Under the pieces are notes generated by a model. The model was not told where the DNA came from, did not search any database, and worked only from the letters and a program-made list of their open reading frames with translations. The translations under genes were made by a program, and so were the position numbers. A stretch of DNA of 5,304 nt from Cloacimonetes bacterium TCS62. GTDB taxonomy: Bacteria > Cloacimonadota > Cloacimonadia > Cloacimonadales > TCS61. The stretch lies in contig LSCM01000103.1 in NCBI GenBank assembly GCA_001577185.1, positions 1 to 5,304 on the forward strand. Reading direction: 5' to 3'. This document shows, one piece after another, positions 1-5,304 of the stretch (position 1 is its first letter; the number at the start of each line of letters is the position of its first letter).

Positions 1-870
1 GATCTTTTCCCATTTTTGCTTTCTGTTTATAGCTTTTATAGATCGTCTATTTGTAGTTTGAATTCCAATTTCAAATTGGAAACGATCAGGTGGACATTTT
101 TTTAGGATATTAAAATCTTTTTCAGTTAAGAGTTGAGGATGGATTTCAAAATGGAATTTTGTATCTCCTTCTTTTTTTAATAAAAATTCCCAAATATCAT
201 GAGAAAACTGCTTAATATTAAATGTTCTATCAACAAATTTGATGATCTTAGGTTTATGGGCGATGAGAAAATTTAGCTCGGTTTTTACCTTTTCAAAACT
301 TCTTAATTCGAGCTTTTGCTCAAAGCGGGAGGAAATACAATAACTGCATTTAAATGCACATCCACGACTTGCTTCATAGTAAATATATTTATGTTCAAGT
401 TCGTTAAGATCTTTATTAATATAGGGAAATGGGATCTGATTTAATTTTGGATTAGCTCTACGAATTATTTGTTCTGTTAAATTTAAATTATTTTTCAATA
501 GATATCGAAAAGCCGCTTCACCCGCTCCTGATACGATGTAATCTATTGCAGAAAAGGATTCGAGCCATGAATTCGGATTGTAACTAACTTCCGGGCCACC
601 AAGAACGATCTTAACATTTTTAAGGATCTTCTTGATCTCAGTTAAGATCGATTTAACAATTTTAGAATTCCAAATGTACACGGAGATAGCAACAACATCC
701 GGATCTTCATTATAAATTGTATCTAAGATCTTCCAAAATGGCTGATTAATTGAAAGCTCTTTTATCTTGATCTTATAATCCAGATCACAAGTGAAATTTC
801 TTAAATATCTTACAGCTAAATTAGAATGTGTATACCTGGCATTTATGGCGAGAAGAAGTACCTTGTTCAT
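1..870 (-). CDS. B12-binding domain radical SAM protein, C-terminus cut by window edge
   Basis: This frame is open from the ATG at 870 down to position 1, giving the first 290 residues; the family is usually about twice as long. Residues 1 to about 130 look like the Rossmann-type cobalamin-binding domain of B12-dependent radical SAM enzymes: an INARYTHSNLA segment (9-19), GGPE (91-94) and SGAGE (114-118). The canonical DxHxxG histidine motif is not seen, as is common in this subgroup. The radical SAM core follows, with the CxxxCxxC cluster motif at C171, C175 and C178, then VDRTFN (213-218) and EIGIQTTN (267-274). The enzyme should bind a [4Fe-4S] cluster and cleave S-adenosylmethionine; its substrate is unknown. 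It resembles radical SAM proteins that carry a C-terminal DUF4080 region, but that part lies outside the window. It starts 12 bases after the nucleotidyltransferase stop, with no clear ribosome binding site, so translational coupling is plausible. No signal peptide or membrane segment is seen. Family call is firm; function is open. Confidence 0.9.
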   Translation of the reverse strand, partial: MNKVLLLAINARYTHSNLAVRYLRNFTCDLDYKIKIKELSINQPFWKILDTIYNEDPDVVAISVYIWNSKIVKSILTEIKKILKNVKIVLGGPEVSYNPNSWLESFSAIDYIVSGAGEAAFRYLLKNNLNLTEQIIRRANPKLNQIPFPYINKDLNELEHKYIYYEASRGCAFKCSYCISSRFEQKLELRSFEKVKTELNFLIAHKPKIIKFVDRTFNIKQFSHDIWEFLLKKEGDTKFHFEIHPQLLTEKDFNILKKCPPDRFQFEIGIQTTNRRSIKAINRKQKWEKI

Positions 871-882
871 TTTATTTAAATT

Positions 883-1596
883 TTAATGCGAAAACATTTT
901 TTTAGCTGCTTTCAAATCCTCTGGGAAATCTATCTCAATACATTTAATATTATTTGTTGGAACAGCTTTCAGAATTACATCCTTTGCTAATAAATTCACA
1001 GCATACTCAAAGTAATTATTTTCCTGATTATTATCGATGCCATGATCAAGATACTTTGAAAATTGTGGCAAAACATCTAAATTAAATTTCCCAACACCTA
1101 TAAATTCTCCACTGCAATTTTCGATCTTTAATTTTTTGCCGATTTCAATGATATCCATATCATCATTCAAGATCATTTTTACCTCTTCTTCAGCACATGA
1201 TTTTGTCTCTAAAAGCAGCTGAGAATATTCAGTCTCATCAGAGATCTTCTTCAAAAGATCTTTTTGAAAGAGAACGTCCGCATTAAAATAGATGAAATCA
1301 TCATCAAAATAGTCTTTAGTTAACCATAACGAATATAAAGTATTAGTTTTGTCAAATATTGGGTTTTCAATAAAAGTAACATTTTCTACTGGAATTTTCT
1401 TTAATATGTGTTTCTTAAGAATATCTTTTTTAAAACCCAGGACTATAACAAATTCCTTAATTCCTACTTGATTGCAACTCTCGATCTGCCTATGAATAAT
1501 AGATTTCCCATTGATCTTTATCATACTTTTAGGTAGTCCATTAGAAACACTTTGTAATCTTCTTCCCATACCTGCTGCTAAAATTATCGCTTTCAT
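883..1596 (-). CDS. LicC-like nucleotidyltransferase (NTP transferase family)
   Basis: A complete 237-residue protein, the usual length for single-domain nucleotidyltransferases. The N-terminus has the nucleotide-binding signature LAAGMGRRL (6-14) with PKSM following (22-25). ENP (77-79) and TNTLYSLWL (84-92) match the segment typical of phosphocholine cytidylyltransferases such as LicC. FNADVLF (104-110) supplies the first metal-binding aspartate, D107, and EIDFPEDL (221-228) supplies the likely second, D223. The family transfers a nucleotide from CTP or another NTP onto a phosphorylated head group or sugar phosphate, releasing pyrophosphate, in the cytoplasm. CTP with phosphocholine, phosphoethanolamine-like or aminoethylphosphonate-like acceptors is most likely, but sugar-1-phosphates cannot be excluded. 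There is no fused kinase or transaminase domain. The start at 1596 is supported by AAAGGA six bases upstream. It is the first gene of a minus-strand pair with the radical SAM gene. No choline uptake or kinase gene is visible nearby, so the substrate stays uncertain. Confidence 0.9.
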   Translation of the reverse strand: MKAIILAAGMGRRLQSVSNGLPKSMIKINGKSIIHRQIESCNQVGIKEFVIVLGFKKDILKKHILKKIPVENVTFIENPIFDKTNTLYSLWLTKDYFDDDFIYFNADVLFQKDLLKKISDETEYSQLLLETKSCAEEEVKMILNDDMDIIEIGKKLKIENCSGEFIGVGKFNLDVLPQFSKYLDHGIDNNQENNYFEYAVNLLAKDVILKAVPTNNIKCIEIDFPEDLKAAKKMFSH

Positions 1597-1602
1597 ATAA
1601 CA

Positions 1603-1608
1603 TCCTTT
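1603..1608 (-). promoter_or_regulatory. Ribosome binding site of the nucleotidyltransferase
   Basis: On the minus strand AAAGGA lies six bases before the ATG at 1596. It supports that start, and it matches the AAAGGAG sites in front of both plus-strand genes. Confidence 0.75.
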
Positions 1609-1624
1609 ATTAATTTTTGTTTTT

Positions 1625-1651
1625 TATTTAAAGTGTAAATCATTTCGTCAA
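1625..1651 (-). promoter_or_regulatory. Candidate promoter of the minus-strand gene pair
   Basis: Read on the minus strand, TTGACG (1651-1646) is a five-of-six match to a -35 element. TAAATA (1630-1625) follows after 15 bases as a weak -10 candidate; AATAAA at 17 bases is an alternative. Transcription would begin near 1618 and leave a leader of about 20 bases that includes the ribosome binding site. The -35 lies inside a small inverted repeat. This is a by-eye call in very AT-rich DNA. Confidence 0.35.
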
Positions 1652-1655
1652 CGAA
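1644..1655. repeat. Inverted repeat TTCGT-CA-ACGAA in the divergent intergenic region
   Basis: Five-base arms TTCGT and ACGAA are separated by two bases. The repeat overlaps the candidate -35 of the minus-strand operon, where a repressor could act. It is short enough to arise by chance, so an operator role is only a suggestion. Confidence 0.25.
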
Positions 1656-1691
1656 TTTATTGGAAGATTTTGATAAATCAGAAAATATTAT

Positions 1692-1719
1692 TTGCCATAT
1701 TTAGCTATATAATTAATTT
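1692..1719 (+). promoter_or_regulatory. Candidate promoter of the Mrp ATPase gene
   Basis: TTGCCA (1692-1697) resembles a -35 box and is followed after 16 bases by TAATTT (1714-1719), a weak -10. Better -10 hexamers nearby, TATAAT at 1708-1713 and TATACT at 1719-1724, lack a well-spaced -35. The region surely contains the promoter, because the neighbouring gene is divergent, but the exact boxes are uncertain. Confidence 0.35.
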
Positions 1720-1740
1720 ATACTAAAATAGTATGAATTA

Positions 1741-1747
1741 AAAGGAG
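1741..1747 (+). promoter_or_regulatory. Ribosome binding site of the Mrp ATPase gene
   Basis: AAAGGAG, complementary to the 16S rRNA 3' end, sits nine bases before the ATG at 1757 and decides that start. Confidence 0.8.
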
Positions 1748-1756
1748 AATTCAAGT

Positions 1757-2584
1757 ATGAAAGAAGCAAATTTCAAAAAACCTGAACAGAAAGAGCAAGA
1801 TAAGAGATTAAATAATAATTTAGATAGGATCAAAAACAAGTTTATTGTTATTAGTGGTAAAGGTGGAGTTGGAAAAAGTACTGTAGCGGTAAATGTGGCT
1901 TATGGTCTTCTGGATAAGGGATTCACAGTTGGAATCCTAGATGTAGATATTCATGGACCTTCAATAGCTAAAATGTTAGGTATAGAAGGAAAAAGATTAA
2001 AACCCCAAGGTAAAAATAAGTTTCCTTCACCAATTGAAGTAACAAAAGATCTATATGCCATGTCTATTGCAAGTTTGATCGAAAGTCCTGATGAACCCAT
2101 AATCTGGAGAGGTCCCCTCAAAATTGGAGCTATCAAACAATTTATGCAAGATATTCAATGGCCAGAATTAGATTATTTGATCGTTGATTCTCCTCCTGGC
2201 ACTGGTGATGAACCTTTAAGTGTTGTCCAAACTTTAAAAAAAGTTGATGCTTCACTAATAGTATCTACTCCACAGGATGTAGCTTTATTGGATGCAAGAA
2301 AGACAATTAAATTTTCGGAAAAAATGAAAGTACCTGTCTTGGGTATTATTGAAAATATGAGTACTTTTGCCTGTCCACACTGTGGGGAGAAGATCGATAT
2401 TTTTTCCGGTTTAGGTATAGAAAAAGCTGCAAAGGATTTCAAAGTCGATATTTTAGGAAAAATACCGATCGATACAAATATTGTAAAAAGTGGTGATTCA
2501 GGATTTTCATATTTGGGAAAACACAAAGATTCTGTTTCTGCAAAAGAGATCCATAAAATAGTAGAGAAAATAGTTAAAAAATAA
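1757..2584 (+). CDS. mrp: Mrp/ApbC/NBP35-family Fe-S cluster carrier ATPase
   Basis: A complete 275-residue P-loop ATPase. It has a deviant Walker A, GKGGVGKST (34-42), whose first lysine is typical of the MinD/Mrp class. A second aspartate motif, DVDIHGPS (62-69), a Walker B strand, LIVDSPPGTGD (141-151), IENMS (198-202) and TPQDVALLDARK (171-182) follow, all diagnostic of the Mrp branch. CPHC (206-209) is the conserved CxxC pair that bridges a [4Fe-4S] cluster between the two subunits of a dimer. The family binds clusters in the cytosol and passes them to apoproteins. Unlike enterobacterial Mrp it has no N-terminal DUF59/MIP18 domain, only a charged tail of about 25 residues, and it lacks the N-terminal cysteines of eukaryotic NBP35. 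This compact form is common in anaerobic bacteria and archaea. It appears to be transcribed alone, with a promoter region before it and a terminator after it. The neighbouring radical SAM enzyme could be a client, but that is inference. Confidence 0.95.
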   Translation: MKEANFKKPEQKEQDKRLNNNLDRIKNKFIVISGKGGVGKSTVAVNVAYGLLDKGFTVGILDVDIHGPSIAKMLGIEGKRLKPQGKNKFPSPIEVTKDLYAMSIASLIESPDEPIIWRGPLKIGAIKQFMQDIQWPELDYLIVDSPPGTGDEPLSVVQTLKKVDASLIVSTPQDVALLDARKTIKFSEKMKVPVLGIIENMSTFACPHCGEKIDIFSGLGIEKAAKDFKVDILGKIPIDTNIVKSGDSGFSYLGKHKDSVSAKEIHKIVEKIVKK

Positions 2585-2599
2585 TAAATCTGTTAGATG

Positions 2600-2635
2600 A
2601 AAAAGTGGTGTTTTACGGAACATCACTTTTTTTTT
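2600..2635 (+). terminator. Rho-independent terminator after the Mrp gene
   Basis: AAAAGTGGTGTT (2601-2612) pairs with AACATCACTTTT (2619-2630), including one G-T wobble, around the six-base loop TTACGG. It is followed by a run of nine T ending at 2635. It starts 16 bases after the Mrp stop codon. Stem, small loop and T-run make this a convincing terminator that separates the Mrp gene from the kinase gene. Confidence 0.9.
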
Positions 2636-2695
2636 GTTTATACGTAGCTGTTAGTATGGAAGGAAATATATATAAGTTGAAATTTACTAAATATC

Positions 2696-2710
2696 AAAAA
2701 AAATATTTTT
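2696..2710. promoter_or_regulatory. A-tract palindrome upstream of the kinase promoter, possible UP element
   Basis: Eight A (2696-2703) run into the perfect 12-base palindrome AAAAATATTTTT (2699-2710). This lies about 17 bases before the candidate -35, where A-tracts can act as an UP element or bend DNA. In DNA this AT-rich it may also be chance. Confidence 0.3.
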
Positions 2711-2726
2711 ATAGGACAATCACATC

Positions 2727-2755
2727 TTGACAATGCAATATAACATATTTAATTT
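2727..2755 (+). promoter_or_regulatory. Candidate promoter of the kinase gene
   Basis: TTGACA (2727-2732) is a perfect -35 hexamer. TAATTT (2750-2755) lies 17 bases downstream as a weak -10; the overlapping TTTAAT (2748-2753) is a five-of-six match with a 15-base spacer. The start of transcription would fall near 2762, giving a leader of less than 20 bases. The position between a strong terminator and the kinase ATG supports an independent promoter. Confidence 0.5.
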
Positions 2756-2766
2756 GCTTTATTCTT

Positions 2767-2773
2767 AAAGGAG
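2767..2773 (+). promoter_or_regulatory. Ribosome binding site of the kinase gene
   Basis: AAAGGAG lies five bases before the ATG at 2779 and fixes that start. Kinase-domain homology begins within the first ten residues, which agrees. Confidence 0.8.
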
Positions 2774-2778
2774 AAAAA

Positions 2779-5304
2779 ATGAGAATAGACTCCAGATATG
2801 AAGTTATCAAAAAATTAGGTACCGGTGTTTGGGCAACAGTGTATCAAGTAAAAGATGTTCGTACAAACAACGTTTTTACTCTCAAACATTTTCACAGAAT
2901 TGAAACAAAAGATCTATATCAAAAATTTTCAGCTGAAAATATGCACCAGATCACTAAATTACAGCACCCCAACTTAATTCATGTTAGTGATTTTGGTAAC
3001 TTTGGTAATAATGTGTATTACCTTAGTGAATATTTTAATGGTAAGACACTAAATAATTTTAAATTTACAACTACCAGTATAGACATTCTATATGATATTA
3101 TTGTGCAAATATGTTATGCTTTAAGTGCTCTACATAACCAGGAAATTTTACACAAAGATCTTAAGCCTGCTAATGTGATCTATCGCATAAAAAATAACAA
3201 ACCTGTTGTTAAAGTTATGGATTACGGATTTTCCAAAATTGGTACTGAGGACAAAAGTCAAAAGAGCATGCAAAATTTACCATATATTGCTCCGGAAGTT
3301 TATACAGAGAATGTTGTAAGTCCAAAAAGTGATTATTATTCTCTAGGTGTAGTATTGTATAAGATCGTTACTGGAAGTTTACCGTATACATCAGAGCAAT
3401 TATCTGATGTTGTTGCAGGAGGCAGATTTGATGTATTCCCCAAATTTCCTCGAGAGTTGAATTCAGATATTCCAGAAGAGCTAGAAAAACTCATTTTAAA
3501 GTTAATTGAAAAAAATCCTCAGGATAGATTTAATGATATTGAGAGTATAATAACATATGTAAACAAAATTCAAGATCAAAAATTCTCTTACTCCAGTAAA
3601 TGGTCAATAGTAAATAGAATTCAGTTCAGTGACTACATTGTAAGGGAAAATTATTCTCATAAATTGTTGGATTATATACCGATAATATCCAAAGGTAATG
3701 GTAAGATAATATCATTAACAGCTGGGAAAGGATTAGGTAAGAACAATGTATTAACTTTGTTTAGATATCATATCTTAACTAATGAATATTTTATTTTTGA
3801 TTATACTTGCGATAAGAAACACAAAGATCCATTTTTTGCATTGATCAAAGAGTTTTATGCAGCAGTCAAAAAAAATACAAAGATACAGTCTGATCTCTCG
3901 GAGATCTCGCAAAAACTGGAGCACTATTTATTTGAATCTGAAGAAGAAGCTGCTAAAGAAGAACAAAACAAAGCACAATTAGAATTAGATTTTAAGTCAG
4001 CATCTAACTTTATTTATCATCTATCAGAAGAAAAACCTATAATATTCATAATACGTGCTGCTGAACATCTCCCAAAAGAAGTATTTGACTTTGTGAATTA
4101 TATTTCTCGCAGGATACTAGATCGTCCAATAATGATCATTATTAGCTTGAATGATCCCCGCAAACTTGAAGGGCTAGTGCATACTGTTAAGATCAAGATA
4201 GATCCGCTTTCACTAAAAAAGGCAAAGGAGTACGTTGAAAGGCTTTTGCAAAAATCACCGCCAGATGAATTTACAGAAGATATTTGGCGAATGTCGAATG
4301 GAAATCCTATGTTTATTGAGAAGATCTTGATAGACTTAACTATAAATCATATTATATGGAAAGATGGTAAATTTGATTTTTCAACTGGCTTTGATGATTA
4401 TAAATTACCAGATGAGGTTATTCAAGATATTTATTTAAGACTCGCTCATATGAATCAGACGAACTATCGGCACTTGCAGAAATTATCATGGATCAAGACG
4501 AAATTATCGAAAAAATTAATAAAATATATTTTAGGGATTAAAGACAGAGAACTTTTCTTCCTATTATCTGATGCATCTAATAATGAACTTTTAAAAAGAG
4601 ATGGTGATTATTTAGAATTAACTTTTGATGTAGCAAAACAAAGACTGAATAGCGAAATATCTGATGAGTTAAAAGTAAAGATCTCTAGGAAAGTATTGGA
4701 GTATTTCTCTGACAAATTGGTTGCCCAATATCATATATGTAAAGGTATTATGTGGCATGCAAAGCATGTTAAAGACTATAAATCACTCCGCAAATACAAT
4801 TTGGTTTTGGCTCAAATCTTTGTTGATGACGGTAAATTTTTTCGCGGATTTCTAGAATATTGTAGCGTTATAGAATTGGATCTTTCTGGACAAATTAAAA
4901 TTCCAGAGTACGAGTTAAAAAAGGATCTGAAAAGATTGATGAAACTTTCTGAATGGACGACGCACAAACAGATACCCAATAAAATCAAAACATTAATAAG
5001 TAAGATGCCTAAGATAACCGAAAAATATTTGATCTTGGGAGAATTTTATAGAGTATTAGAAAAATATAGACTTGCGCAAAATAGATTCGAAAAAGCTTAC
5101 AAAATTGCTATTATAGGAAAGTATAAAGTTCTTAGTTTATTAGGATTATGTAAAATTGAGCTCCTTAGAAATAAATTAAAGAAAGTTGATAATTATCTTA
5201 GTGAACTTGAAGAGCTTGATCTTAGTGAAGAGAATGAGATAGAGTATATCACAATCAAGAGTATATATTTAGGTTCAACAGGTCGAATAGAAGAAGGTAT
5301 AAGT
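2779..5304 (+). CDS. Ser/Thr protein kinase fused to STAND/AAA_16-like module and helical repeats, C-terminus cut by window edge
   Basis: The frame is open to the window end, giving 842 residues with no stop; proteins of this layout often exceed 1,200 residues. Residues 7 to about 265 form a Hanks-type kinase: glycine loop GTGVWATV (14-21, third glycine replaced by A19), K36, helix-C E53, catalytic loop HKDLKPAN (125-132) with D127 and N132, metal-binding DYG (148-150), APE (171-173), SDYYSLG (184-190) and R250. All catalytic residues are present, so it should phosphorylate proteins. A STAND/AAA_16-like segment follows (about 290-540): P-loop remnant AGKGLGKNN (315-323), a hydrophobic strand ending IIRAAEHL (424-431), IISLND (454-459), DPLS (475-478) and GNP (508-510). 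Asn replaces the P-loop Ser/Thr, and the Walker B acidic residue appears missing. An acidic stretch (386-404) separates the two motifs. From about 540 on it is helical and TPR-like, as in PknK-type regulators. No membrane segment or signal peptide is seen, so it is cytosolic. Any output domain beyond the edge is unknown. Confidence 0.9.
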   Translation, partial: MRIDSRYEVIKKLGTGVWATVYQVKDVRTNNVFTLKHFHRIETKDLYQKFSAENMHQITKLQHPNLIHVSDFGNFGNNVYYLSEYFNGKTLNNFKFTTTSIDILYDIIVQICYALSALHNQEILHKDLKPANVIYRIKNNKPVVKVMDYGFSKIGTEDKSQKSMQNLPYIAPEVYTENVVSPKSDYYSLGVVLYKIVTGSLPYTSEQLSDVVAGGRFDVFPKFPRELNSDIPEELEKLILKLIEKNPQDRFNDIESIITYVNKIQDQKFSYSSKWSIVNRIQFSDYIVRENYSHKLLDYIPIISKGNGKIISLTAGKGLGKNNVLTLFRYHILTNEYFIFDYTCDKKHKDPFFALIKEFYAAVKKNTKIQSDLSEISQKLEHYLFESEEEAAKEEQNKAQLELDFKSASNFIYHLSEEKPIIFIIRAAEHLPKEVFDFVNYISRRILDRPIMIIISLNDPRKLEGLVHTVKIKIDPLSLKKAKEYVERLLQKSPPDEFTEDIWRMSNGNPMFIEKILIDLTINHIIWKDGKFDFSTGFDDYKLPDEVIQDIYLRLAHMNQTNYRHLQKLSWIKTKLSKKLIKYILGIKDRELFFLLSDASNNELLKRDGDYLELTFDVAKQRLNSEISDELKVKISRKVLEYFSDKLVAQYHICKGIMWHAKHVKDYKSLRKYNLVLAQIFVDDGKFFRGFLEYCSVIELDLSGQIKIPEYELKKDLKRLMKLSEWTTHKQIPNKIKTLISKMPKITEKYLILGEFYRVLEKYRLAQNRFEKAYKIAIIGKYKVLSLLGLCKIELLRNKLKKVDNYLSELEELDLSEENEIEYITIKSIYLGSTGRIEEGIS

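Noticed and set aside
1597..1756. Riboswitch or other structured leader RNA, for example a cobalamin riboswitch for the B12 enzyme
   Set aside because: The predicted leader of the minus-strand operon is only about 20 bases and the whole gap is 160 bases of AT-rich DNA. No B12-box or extended stem structure was found.
1951..2136. Open frame of 61 codons on the minus strand
   Set aside because: It lies wholly antisense to the Mrp gene across conserved motif-bearing sequence, has no recognisable domain and is explained by the coding constraint of the real gene.
2173..2526. Open frame of 117 codons on the minus strand
   Set aside because: It is antisense to the C-terminal half of Mrp, and its Pro/Ser/Phe-rich translation is typical of a shadow frame. 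It lacks a promoter or ribosome binding site of its own.
2656..2730. Possible 24-residue peptide upstream of the kinase gene
   Set aside because: The frame has an ATG and a TGA but no ribosome binding site before it. It overlaps the candidate UP element and -35 box and resembles no known leader peptide.
3700..4100. Idea that the kinase gene is a decaying pseudogene because ATPase motifs are lost
   Set aside because: The frame is uninterrupted for 842 codons, the kinase catalytic residues are intact and later STAND motifs are kept, so specific loss of hydrolysis fits better than general decay.
1..5304. CRISPR array, insertion sequence, tRNA or rRNA
   Set aside because: No regularly spaced direct repeats, transposase motifs with terminal inverted repeats, or tRNA/rRNA-like GC-rich structured segments were seen on either strand.

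Overview
The window is AT-rich (roughly 31% GC by eye) and mostly coding. It holds four genes: two on the minus strand at the left and two on the plus strand at the right. Both outermost genes run off the window edges. Base composition and codon choice (Lys AAA, Ile ATA/ATT, Leu TTA) look uniform, so nothing marks a recently acquired island. A cobalamin-type radical SAM enzyme, a stand-alone Mrp ATPase and a very large kinase/STAND-type signalling protein together suggest a low-GC, probably anaerobic bacterium. The sequence does not decide between groups such as Clostridia, Fusobacteria or Cloacimonetes-like lineages.

Left, minus strand (1-1596): a LicC-like nucleotidyltransferase (883-1596) is followed 12 bases later by a B12-binding radical SAM protein (start at 870, continuing past position 1). 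They form a likely operon, and the second gene has no visible ribosome binding site, so its translation may be coupled to the first. The likely sense is synthesis of an activated (CMP- or NDP-linked) head group or sugar plus a radical-chemistry modification, but no substrate can be read from the sequence.

Middle (1597-1756): a 160-base divergent intergenic region carries candidate promoters for both directions and a small inverted repeat. An Mrp/ApbC-type Fe-S cluster carrier ATPase (1757-2584) follows as a single gene and ends at a strong rho-independent terminator (about 2600-2635).

Right (2585-5304): a 194-base intergenic region holds the terminator, an A-tract palindrome and a good -35 candidate. 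Then comes the first 842 codons of a Ser/Thr protein kinase fused to a STAND/AAA_16-like module and a helical repeat region. The kinase domain keeps its catalytic residues. The ATPase module has kept its fold signatures (sensor-1-like strand, PLS motif, GNP motif) but appears to have lost the Walker A Ser/Thr and the Walker B acidic residue. This kinase fused to a degenerate nucleotide switch is the most interesting item in the window. Other small observations are a shared promoter-like architecture at three starts and an apparent excess of GATC sites confined to genes.
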